Source of the DNA: BMS3ABIN04 sp965554225
GTDB taxonomy: Bacteria; Bacteroidota; Ignavibacteria; Ignavibacteriales; Melioribacteraceae
Reading direction: 5' to 3'
Length of the DNA: 7,399 nucleotides
Assembly: GCA_965554225.1 (NCBI GenBank)
Contig: CBEVZC010000142.1
Location: forward strand, 1 to 7,399
The translations under genes were made by a program, and so were the position numbers. Positions 1-6,421 of this stretch are shown piece after piece (the stretch's first letter is position 1; each line of letters begins with the position of its first letter). The notes beneath the pieces are model-generated. The model was not told the DNA's origin. It ran no database searches and saw only the letters and a list, made by a program, of their open reading frames with translations.

Positions 1-157
1 GAGTTTGGAAGGCACCATAACATATGAATAAATTAATGAGTAGATTTGTAATTGAAGGACTGAAAAATATATTACTATTCCAAAATTCACAGAAACAATG
101 AAATATATTATTTTTAACTTTTGTAAGTTTACTGACGATAATTGGAAGAAAAAAATA

Positions 158-208
158 GATATATTTTATTAGCCTTGACTAGAGCGTATGTAATTGATAT
201 ATTTTATT
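158..208 (+). repeat. Two exact 13-bp direct repeats, GATATATTTTATT
   Basis: The 13-mer GATATATTTTATT occurs at 158-170 and again at 196-208, with starts 38 bp apart. The second copy contains the predicted -10 hexamer of the clpC promoter. The pair could be a duplicated promoter or -10 region, or a regulator site. In DNA this AT-rich it could also be partly chance. The first copy lacks a well-spaced -35. Confidence 0.55.
175..203 (+). promoter_or_regulatory. Sigma70-like promoter for the clpC operon
   Basis: TTGACT at 175-180 and TATATT at 198-203 are separated by exactly 17 nt. Each matches the housekeeping consensus at five of six positions. Transcription would begin near 210, giving a leader of about 57 nt before the clpC ATG. 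It is the only promoter in the window with both boxes and ideal spacing. The call is by pattern only; an alternative or extended Bacteroidota-style promoter is not excluded. Confidence 0.6.
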
Positions 209-251
209 GAAACATTTGGTTCTATATATTGTTAGAATTAAAAATCAAAAT

Positions 252-257
252 AAAGGA
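252..257 (+). promoter_or_regulatory. Ribosome binding site of clpC
   Basis: AAAGGA lies 9 nt upstream of the ATG at 267. This purine-rich Shine-Dalgarno match supports that start over internal methionines. Confidence 0.6.
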
Positions 258-266
258 TAAGTAAAA

Positions 267-2777
267 ATGGAAGGTAATTTTTCCGAAAGGGTACAAGAAG
301 TAATTAGATTAAGTAGGGAAGAAGCCTTACGACTTGGTCACGATTATATTGGGACGGAACATCTACTTCTTGGAATTATTAGAGAAAACCACGGTGTTGC
401 AATCAATATTCTGCATAACTTAGATGTTGATCTTGATAAATTGAAAAAGGTTATCGAAGATACTGTTCGGGCTTCCGGCGGTACAATGATGATAGGCAAT
501 ATTCCGCTTACAAAACAAGCAGAAAAGGTACTTAAGATAACACAAATTGAATCTAAAATCTATAAATCTGAAGTAATTGGTACTGAGCATGTTTTGTTGT
601 CAATTCTTCGTGATGAAGATAATATTGCTACTCAGATTTTACATCAATTTAATGTAACATACGAAAGTGCGCGTTCAGAATTAAGTAATATTCTTAGTAG
701 TAAAAATCCCGGTAAAACTGATTTACCGCCAATTGTTAAAAAACCGGAAAAAGCTAAAACTCCTGTGCTAGATAACTTTGGAAGAGATTTAACAAAATAT
801 GCAATTGAAGATAAGCTTGATCCTGTTGTTGGTCGTGAGCAGGAAATAGAACGTGTTGCTCAAGTATTAAGTAGAAGAAAGAAAAACAATCCGGTCTTAA
901 TTGGTGAGCCCGGCGTTGGTAAAACTGCAATTGCAGAAGGTTTGGCGTTAAGAATAGTACAACGTAAAGTTCCTAGAATTCTTCAAGATAAGCGCGTAGT
1001 AACATTAGATTTAGCCGGACTTGTAGCAGGCACGAAATACAGAGGTCAATTTGAAGAGAGGATGAAAGCTTTAATGAACGAATTGGAAAAAGCGGATAAC
1101 ATAATTTTGTTTATTGACGAGCTTCATACAATAGTTGGCGCCGGCGGTGCTTCAGGTTCGCTCGATGCTTCCAATATGTTTAAACCTGCATTAGCAAGGG
1201 GTGATATTCAATGTATTGGCGCTACTACTTTAGATGAATATAGAAAATATATTGAAACTGACGGTGCTTTAGATAGAAGATTTCAGAAAGTTATGATTGA
1301 GCCGCCCTCTGTTAATGAAACCATTGAAATACTTAATTTTATAAAGTTTAAATATGAAGAACATCACCATGTAAAGTATTCCAACGATGCTATTGAAGCC
1401 GCTGTAAAGATGAGCGACAGATATATTACAGATAGATATTTACCAGATAAAGCAATTGATGTGCTCGATGAAGCAGGCTCAAGGGTTCATATGGGAAATT
1501 TTAAAGTATCTGACGAAATATTAGAATTAGAAGATAAAATTGAAAAAGTTAAACAAGAAAAAATTAAAGTTGTAAAACAGCAAGATTATGAACAAGCTGC
1601 CAGACTTAGAGATACCGAAAGAACTCTTCAATCGGAATTGGAAATAGCAAAAAACGAATGGGAAAGAAAAACTAAAGATGAAGTTTATGATGTAACAGAA
1701 GAAGATATTGCTACTGTTGTTTCAATGATGACAGGCATTCCATTAACCAGAGTTGTTCAAGCTGAAACCGAAAAGCTGATGAATATGGAAAATGCTCTTA
1801 AAGAGAAAATTGTAGGACAGGATGAAGCTGTCACCCAACTTACCAAGGCAATTAGAAGAACTAGAGCCGGACTAAAGCGTGCAACCAAACCAATTGGTAG
1901 TTTCATATTCTTAGGTCCGACCGGTGTAGGGAAAACTCAACTGGCAAAAGAGCTTGCTCAATACTTGTTTGATACGGAAGAAGCGCTTATAAGAATTGAT
2001 ATGAGTGAATATATGGAAAAATATGCTGTATCAAGGTTAGTCGGTGCACCTCCCGGATACGTGGGATATGAAGAAGGCGGGCAACTGACCGAAAGAGTAA
2101 GAAGAAAGCCATATTCGGTAGTATTGTTCGACGAAATAGAAAAGGCACACCCGGATGTTTTTAATTTACTCCTTCAAGTCCTTGATGACGGTGTTTTAAC
2201 TGACAGTTTAGGAAGGAAAGTAGATTTTAAGAATACAATAATTATTATGACCTCTAACGTAGGAACTAAGCAAATTAGAGATACAGGCGCTTTTGGATTT
2301 GGCGGTGATGACTCACTTGATAAATATGAGAATCTTAAAAATACCGTTGAAGATGCAATGAAAAATCTTTTTAACCCTGAATTTTTAAATAGAGTTGACG
2401 AAACAATTGTATTTAGAAATCTTGATAAAGAAGACATTAAAAAAATTATTCATATTGAAATGAAAGAGTTGGTTGAGAATATTAAGAATAATAAAATGGA
2501 AATTGTTCTTGATGATTCTGCAACAGAATTTTTAGCCGATAAGGGTTTTGATGCGAAATTTGGAGCGAGACCTTTAAAAAGAGCCATTCAAAAATATATT
2601 GAAGATCCATTAGCTGAGGAATTACTTTTACAAAATTTTAAAGAAAAAGAAAAAATTACTGTTAAGCATAAGAAAAATAGCAATGAATTATACTTTATTT
2701 CCAAACCAATTGAAGAAGATGAAATAAAAGAAGATAAAACAGAACCGGACAACACTAAACCCGAAACAATTGAATAG
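267..2777 (+). CDS. clpC: ClpC-type AAA+ unfoldase of the Clp protease (Hsp100)
   Basis: This cytoplasmic ATP-driven hexameric unfoldase feeds proteins to ClpP. At 836 aa it is slightly longer than typical ClpC (about 810-850). Order seen: double Clp_N domain (about 1-145, with IGTEH motifs in both halves); first AAA+ with Walker A 213-220 (GEPGVGKT), Walker B D284/E285 and arginine-finger candidates R337/R338; a short coiled-coil middle domain with a UVR-like motif around 436-460; second AAA+ with Walker A 550-557 (GPTGVGKT), Walker B D622/E623, arginine-finger candidate R709 and sensor-2 GARP with R768; and an acidic, probably disordered tail 813-836. The short middle domain separates it from ClpB. 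A GFG tripeptide at 677-679 sits where ClpP-docking loops are found. It is first gene of a probable operon, transcribed from the 175-203 promoter. All catalytic residues are present. Neither clpP nor the Firmicutes partners ctsR, mcsA or mcsB is in view. Confidence 0.97.
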   Translation: MEGNFSERVQEVIRLSREEALRLGHDYIGTEHLLLGIIRENHGVAINILHNLDVDLDKLKKVIEDTVRASGGTMMIGNIPLTKQAEKVLKITQIESKIYKSEVIGTEHVLLSILRDEDNIATQILHQFNVTYESARSELSNILSSKNPGKTDLPPIVKKPEKAKTPVLDNFGRDLTKYAIEDKLDPVVGREQEIERVAQVLSRRKKNNPVLIGEPGVGKTAIAEGLALRIVQRKVPRILQDKRVVTLDLAGLVAGTKYRGQFEERMKALMNELEKADNIILFIDELHTIVGAGGASGSLDASNMFKPALARGDIQCIGATTLDEYRKYIETDGALDRRFQKVMIEPPSVNETIEILNFIKFKYEEHHHVKYSNDAIEAAVKMSDRYITDRYLPDKAIDVLDEAGSRVHMGNFKVSDEILELEDKIEKVKQEKIKVVKQQDYEQAARLRDTERTLQSELEIAKNEWERKTKDEVYDVTEEDIATVVSMMTGIPLTRVVQAETEKLMNMENALKEKIVGQDEAVTQLTKAIRRTRAGLKRATKPIGSFIFLGPTGVGKTQLAKELAQYLFDTEEALIRIDMSEYMEKYAVSRLVGAPPGYVGYEEGGQLTERVRRKPYSVVLFDEIEKAHPDVFNLLLQVLDDGVLTDSLGRKVDFKNTIIIMTSNVGTKQIRDTGAFGFGGDDSLDKYENLKNTVEDAMKNLFNPEFLNRVDETIVFRNLDKEDIKKIIHIEMKELVENIKNNKMEIVLDDSATEFLADKGFDAKFGARPLKRAIQKYIEDPLAEELLLQNFKEKEKITVKHKKNSNELYFISKPIEEDEIKEDKTEPDNTKPETIE

Positions 2778-2783
2778 GAATTT

Positions 2784-3062
2784 ATGGAGCTGCTATCTGA
2801 ACGTAACATAAAAGTTCAAATTAAAAAATTAAGCGGATGGAAGATTTCCGGCAGAAAGATTACAAAAACATATATTAAAAAAGACTTTTCTGCAGCTCTC
2901 GCATTTGTTGTACAAATTGGTATCGAATCGGAAAAACTGGATCATCATCCTGATCTTTTTCTGCACTCATGGAACAAAGTAAAAGTTTCTCTTTCTACAC
3001 ATAGCGAAGGAGGAATAACTATGAAAGATATTGAATTAGCCAAATTAGTAGAAGAAATATAG
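2784..3062 (+). CDS. Pterin-4a-carbinolamine dehydratase (PCD/DCoH family)
   Basis: This 92-aa protein belongs to the family that dehydrates 4a-hydroxytetrahydrobiopterin, recycling the pterin cofactor after aromatic amino acid hydroxylation. The signature is clear: E50-x3-H54-H55-P56, then W63, H73 in the STH segment and D82 in MKDIELA. Length is normal for the family. The ATG at 2784 follows an AGGA that overlaps the clpC stop codon, with only 6 nt between the genes, so co-transcription with clpC and pyrE is very likely. No aromatic amino acid hydroxylase is nearby. PCDs in genomes lacking one have been linked to molybdenum-cofactor metabolism or other pterin roles, so the physiological substrate here is open. 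Family names include phhB and pcd; I give no symbol because the pathway is unknown. The gene ends in tandem stops TAG TAG. Confidence 0.93.
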   Translation: MELLSERNIKVQIKKLSGWKISGRKITKTYIKKDFSAALAFVVQIGIESEKLDHHPDLFLHSWNKVKVSLSTHSEGGITMKDIELAKLVEEI

Positions 3063-3074
3063 TAGGAACATTTT

Positions 3075-3647
3075 ATGGATAGAGAAATATTAAATGTATT
3101 TTTAAAAGCAGATGCCCTTTTAGAAGGGCATTTTTTGTTGACTTCCGGTAAACACAGCAATCAATATTTTCAATGTGCAAAAGTTTTACAATATCCCGAA
3201 TATGCGGAATCGCTTTGTAAAATAATTTCCAAATATTTTAATTCATTTGAGATCGATACAGTAATTGCGCCTGCTATAGGCGGTATTGTAGTTGGACAAG
3301 AAGTTGCTCGTCTCTTAAATAAGAAATCGATATTTGCAGAAAGGGTAAACGGCAAACTTACATTGCGCAGAGGGTTTGAAATATCTGCTGGTGAAAAGGT
3401 TTTGGTCTGCGAAGATGTTGTTACTACAGGCGGTTCTGTACTTGAAGTAATAGACATAGTTAGGCAAAACGGCGGCGAAGTTGTCGGTGTTGGAATGATA
3501 GTAGACCGCAGCAATGGGAAAGTCAAATTCGGAGTACCGCAAATAAGTACATTGCAAATGGAAGTTGTTGCCTACGAACCGGATAAATGTCCGCTTTGCA
3601 AAGAGGGAATTCCGGCAGTTAAACCTGGTTCCAGAAAAATTTCATAA
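3075..3647 (+). CDS. pyrE: Orotate phosphoribosyltransferase
   Basis: The enzyme joins orotate to PRPP to make orotidine 5'-phosphate, the fifth step of de novo UMP synthesis, in the cytoplasm. The PRPP-binding motif is at residues 109-121 (VLVCEDVVTTGGS, acidic pair E113/D114). The N-terminal LLEGHFLLTSGKHS block and the TLRRGFE segment near 96-102 are typical of the orotate enzyme rather than other phosphoribosyltransferases. The C-terminus carries C172-P-L-C175 followed by KPGSR, seen in one common branch of PyrE. At 190 aa it is a normal full-length enzyme. The start has AGGA at 3064-3067, 7 nt upstream, overlapping the second of two stop codons that end the dehydratase gene. The gap is 12 nt, so it reads as third gene of the clpC operon. 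Other pyr genes are not in the window. An unusual terminator-like hairpin lies inside its early codons. Confidence 0.96.
   Translation: MDREILNVFLKADALLEGHFLLTSGKHSNQYFQCAKVLQYPEYAESLCKIISKYFNSFEIDTVIAPAIGGIVVGQEVARLLNKKSIFAERVNGKLTLRRGFEISAGEKVLVCEDVVTTGGSVLEVIDIVRQNGGEVVGVGMIVDRSNGKVKFGVPQISTLQMEVVAYEPDKCPLCKEGIPAVKPGSRKIS
3112..3136 (+). terminator. Terminator-like hairpin inside the start of pyrE
   Basis: ATGCCCTT (3112-3119) and AAGGGCAT (3124-3131) form a perfect 8-bp stem around a TTAG tetraloop, followed directly by a T run through 3136. This has the full layout of an intrinsic terminator, but lies in pyrE codons 13-21. The codons spell the conserved ALLEGHF block, so protein constraint may explain part of it. 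Function as an attenuator is inference. Confidence 0.4.
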
Positions 3648-3790
3648 TTAACCAATTAATATATCTCACTTTAATAAGTGAAAAAATATTTTACGAAAAA
3701 TCAATTTCTTTCTTCTTATATTTCCACAATAATTTTATTATTCATTTTCATTTATTAAGTTTCAAATAACAAGTATCCAAAAACAAGGAC
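3648..3790 (+). other. Intergenic gap between pyrE and the phosphatase gene
   Basis: This 143-nt AT-rich spacer separates the two gene groups. It holds a weak 6-bp hairpin, TCACTT (3666-3671) with AAGTGA (3676-3681), followed by A's rather than T's, so it is a poor terminator on either strand. No -35/-10 pair with good spacing is visible, although several -10-like words (TATATT at 3717-3722, TATTAT at 3736-3741) are present. The second group could be read through from clpC or have its own promoter of a type not recognised here. Confidence 0.5.
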
Positions 3791-5026
3791 ATGGAACAAA
3801 AGAAACTATTTAGAACAGTAGAAACCATCGCTTCAAAAAGATTTAATTCCATTGAAGAGATGCTTAAGGAAGTATTACAGCAAGTTGTAGAAAATCAAAA
3901 TATTCGGGTTACCGGTGGCAGGGTATGGAAATTAGATCCGTCTAAGAAAGTCTATAAACTCGTTTTTCAAATTGGCAGCGTACAAGAGATTGCATCTGAT
4001 TTTGAACTGCCTTTAAATAGTTATGAAATATTTAAAGAAATGACAAAAGAAAGGACAATTTTAGCCGATGAAACAAATCAAGAATTGAGAAAAAAAGGGA
4101 TTTTCAAGTATTCAGCAGCGGGTGTAGGACATAAATTAAATGTTGAAGGTTACAAATACTATCAATTTCTACTTGCTGTGAATAGCGATAAAATAGATTC
4201 TGCTTTACGATATTCATTAAATATTATTGCAACCGTTTTAACATCAAAGATTAATGAGTGGCAGCTTTCCGATGCACGTAAGAGTTTAATTAAGGATATC
4301 GATAAAGCACGTGAAATTCAAAAAAGTATACTCCCCGAACATAAATTAATATTTCATAATTATGAAATATTCGGTGCAACTGTTCCGGCTCAAATAATAG
4401 GCGGTGACTTTTACGATTATGTTCTTATTGGTCGAGACGAAGAAAGGATAGGTATTGTTGTTGGCGATGCAGCGTCTAAAGGATTTAGTGCCGCTGCTGA
4501 AGCTATGTATATATCAGGCGCGGTTAGAATGGCTGCAACGTTCCAACTTAAAATTTCTCCTTTAATGAACAGAATTAATAACCTCGTTAATAAAATATTT
4601 AGCGACGACAGATTTACAACCTTGTTTTACGGAGAAATTTCCAACGATTCGAGAGGACTGTTCCTTTATGCTAATGCTGGGCACAACCCGCCTATATTTG
4701 TTGATGCAAAAGATAGGGAGACAATTTTTCTTAATCCTACCGGCCCATTACTTGGCCCGGCTCCAAATTCAAGATATGAAACGGATAGTGTAAATTTTAA
4801 TGTTGGTGATATGCTAGTCATTTATACGGATGGAATTGTTGAAGCAGCGAATTCTAATTATGAGTTTTACGAAGAGGAAAGATTAAAAAAAATTATTTTA
4901 GATAATTTGGACAAAAGTCCGAGCGACATGGTATATACAATATTTGATGAGGTTACTAAATTTTCAACAGATGACAGCAAATATCAAGACGATAAAACTG
5001 TTGTTGTGATTAAACGAGTTAAATAA
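3791..5026 (+). CDS. GAF-like sensor / SpoIIE-type PP2C serine phosphatase
   Basis: This 411-aa cytoplasmic protein has no membrane segment. Residues about 1-155 form a GAF-like sensory domain (moderate confidence). A helical linker near 163-182 ends in REIQKSILPE, the usual entry to RsbU/SpoIIE phosphatases. The PP2C domain follows, with G204-GDFYD-209 (D206), G225-DAASKG-231 (D226), N295-AGHNPP-301, D347 in YTDG and D400/D401 in DDKT; the expected metal-binding aspartates are present. The second motif is usually GDVSGKG or similar, so AASKG is a mild variant. Relatives dephosphorylate STAS-domain anti-anti-sigma proteins in partner switching; no STAS or anti-sigma kinase gene is in the window, so the target is unknown. 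The start at 3791 is the only plausible one: an in-frame stop lies at 3767-3769 and no other start codon intervenes. AAGGA there sits only 1 nt from ATG, unusually close. Its stop abuts the next gene's ATG. Confidence 0.9.
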   Translation: MEQKKLFRTVETIASKRFNSIEEMLKEVLQQVVENQNIRVTGGRVWKLDPSKKVYKLVFQIGSVQEIASDFELPLNSYEIFKEMTKERTILADETNQELRKKGIFKYSAAGVGHKLNVEGYKYYQFLLAVNSDKIDSALRYSLNIIATVLTSKINEWQLSDARKSLIKDIDKAREIQKSILPEHKLIFHNYEIFGATVPAQIIGGDFYDYVLIGRDEERIGIVVGDAASKGFSAAAEAMYISGAVRMAATFQLKISPLMNRINNLVNKIFSDDRFTTLFYGEISNDSRGLFLYANAGHNPPIFVDAKDRETIFLNPTGPLLGPAPNSRYETDSVNFNVGDMLVIYTDGIVEAANSNYEFYEEERLKKIILDNLDKSPSDMVYTIFDEVTKFSTDDSKYQDDKTVVVIKRVK

Positions 5027-6343
5027 ATGAGTTTAGCTGATAAAATATTTAATGCAGGAGTTGTAGGTGCCGGAGGAGCAGGGTTCCCGACGCATATTAA
5101 AGCAAAAGCTGAAGTAGAATTTATGATTGCCAACGGAGCCGAATGTGAACCACTGCTGCATAAAGACTTTGAGATAATGGTTCACCATGCCGATGATATT
5201 GTTGACGGTATGAATTTAATGATGGAAAGTACAAAAGCAAAAAAAGGGATTTTCGGTATTAAATCTAAAAACGTACTTGCTATCAATGCTGTGAAAAAGG
5301 CTTTTCAAAATGGAAGAATTGAAATGTGTCAACTGGGAGATTTTTATCCTTCCGGTGATGAGTATGAATTAGTATACGAAGCTACTAAACGTTTGATACC
5401 TCCGCATGGTATCCCGCTAGATGTTGGCGCTGTAGTAAATAATGTTGAAACGCTTTATAATATTTCAAATGCAGTTAAAGATATCCCCGTAACGAAAAAA
5501 TTTGTCTGCGTTACAGGCAAGGTAAAATCTCCCTCAACTTTTTTTACTCCCATAGGAACGACTTACGGTGAACTAATTGAACATTGCGGCGGAACTACTT
5601 CTTCGAATTACGGAATTTTTGTTAGCGGTGTAATGATGGGAAATCTTACTTTTAACCTTGATGAAGTTGTTACAAAAACAACAACCGGTTTAATTATTCT
5701 TCCCAAAGATCATTACTTAATTAAAAGGATGAATAGAACAATAGAAAGTATGAACAGAATCGGAAGATCGGCATGTGACCAATGCAGCTATTGTACTGAG
5801 TTTTGCCCGCGTTATTTACTCGGGTATGATGTTCAGCCTCATAAAGTAATGCGCTCTTTGGAGTTTAGTCAAACCGGCGAAGCTGTATGGAATCAATTTG
5901 CTGATTTATGCTGCTCATGCGGACTTTGTTCATTGTATGCTTGTCCCGAAGACTTATACCCAAGAGAAGCATGTGATCAAAGTAAGAGTGAATTGAAAAA
6001 CAAAGGGATAAAATACAACCAAGTTAAACCGGTAAAAGTGCATCCGATAAAAGAGGGAAGAAGAGTTCCCTTGAAACAGTTAATGAAAAAAATGGATCTT
6101 ACTAAATTTAATGCTGCTACGCCGTTTAATACAAACTCTCCAATGCCGGATAAAGTAAAAATAATGCTAAAACAGCATGTGGGAGCACCTGCAATATCTG
6201 TTGTAAATATAGGAGATATTGTGAACAAAGGTGATTTAATTGGAAAGGTTGATCCGCAAAACTTAGGAGCAAATATTCATGCTTCAATAAGTGGTACAAT
6301 TACAGAAATTAATAATGAATCTATAATTATAAAACGCAGATAA
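5027..6343 (+). CDS. pduS: PduS-type iron-sulfur flavoprotein (BMC cobalamin reductase, RnfC-like)
   Basis: PduS proteins are FMN- and [4Fe-4S]-containing, NADH-using electron carriers of metabolosomes, best known for reducing cobalamin for diol dehydratase, and related to RnfC and the complex I 51-kDa subunit. Seen here: a glycine-rich GVVGAGGAGFPTHIK block at 11-25; IANGAECEP at 34-42; an SLBB-like middle; two ferredoxin-type clusters, C250-x2-C253-x2-C256-x3-C260-P and C295-x2-C298-x2-C301-x4-C306-P; and a C-terminal barrel-sandwich segment near 385-437. At 438 aa it is close to Salmonella PduS. The ATG at 5027 follows the phosphatase TAA with no spacer and no clear Shine-Dalgarno, so translation is probably by coupling. 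The start agrees with the family N-terminus (MSLxxKI). The PduT-like neighbour supports the BMC assignment. Without a cobalamin enzyme nearby, a more general NADH-linked redox role is possible. Confidence 0.92.
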   Translation: MSLADKIFNAGVVGAGGAGFPTHIKAKAEVEFMIANGAECEPLLHKDFEIMVHHADDIVDGMNLMMESTKAKKGIFGIKSKNVLAINAVKKAFQNGRIEMCQLGDFYPSGDEYELVYEATKRLIPPHGIPLDVGAVVNNVETLYNISNAVKDIPVTKKFVCVTGKVKSPSTFFTPIGTTYGELIEHCGGTTSSNYGIFVSGVMMGNLTFNLDEVVTKTTTGLIILPKDHYLIKRMNRTIESMNRIGRSACDQCSYCTEFCPRYLLGYDVQPHKVMRSLEFSQTGEAVWNQFADLCCSCGLCSLYACPEDLYPREACDQSKSELKNKGIKYNQVKPVKVHPIKEGRRVPLKQLMKKMDLTKFNAATPFNTNSPMPDKVKIMLKQHVGAPAISVVNIGDIVNKGDLIGKVDPQNLGANIHASISGTITEINNESIIIKRR

Positions 6344-6421
6344 CAAGGATTTTTAATAATATACACTGATCGTAATAATTCATAAAGATTTGCGTCCTAA
6401 TTATATGAAGGGATTTAAATT
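6344..6421 (+). other. Spacer between pduS and the PduT-like gene
   Basis: The 78-nt AT-rich spacer has no terminator. TTCATA (6379-6384) can pair with TATGAA (6404-6409), reaching the first bases of the Shine-Dalgarno GAAGGGA (6407-6413), which lies 8 nt before the ATG at 6422. The stem is short and AT-only, so any effect on translation is speculative. Confidence 0.4.

Larger units (their letters stand above)
1..266. other. Non-coding leader region upstream of clpC
   Basis: This AT-rich stretch holds no supported gene. All three + frames that enter from the left edge stop within the first 31 bases (stops at 18-20, 25-27 and 29-31), so at most a few C-terminal codons of an upstream gene could be present and the frame cannot be chosen. 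The right half holds the clpC promoter and a duplicated 13-bp AT-rich word, described separately. I see no CIRCE element (HrcA operator) and no CtsR-type heptamer repeat, the two commonest operators for clp genes. Confidence 0.7.

Noticed and set aside
1..31. C-terminal tail of an upstream gene on the + strand
   Set aside because: All three frames stop within 31 bases and none of the short peptides is recognisable, so neither frame nor gene can be chosen.
41..48. TAGATTTG, an exact match to the Bacteroidota -7 motif TAnnTTTG
   Set aside because: No TTG element lies at the required distance upstream, and it is far from clpC; the canonical promoter at 175-203 is much better.
2174..3557. Minus-strand open frames opposite clpC, the dehydratase and pyrE
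   Set aside because: They are low-complexity Ser/Phe/Ile-rich shadows of strongly conserved + strand genes and lack domains or ribosome binding sites.
3666..3681. TCACTT/AAGTGA hairpin as terminator of the pyrE operon
   Set aside because: The stem is only 6 bp, AT-rich, and has no T run after it on either strand.
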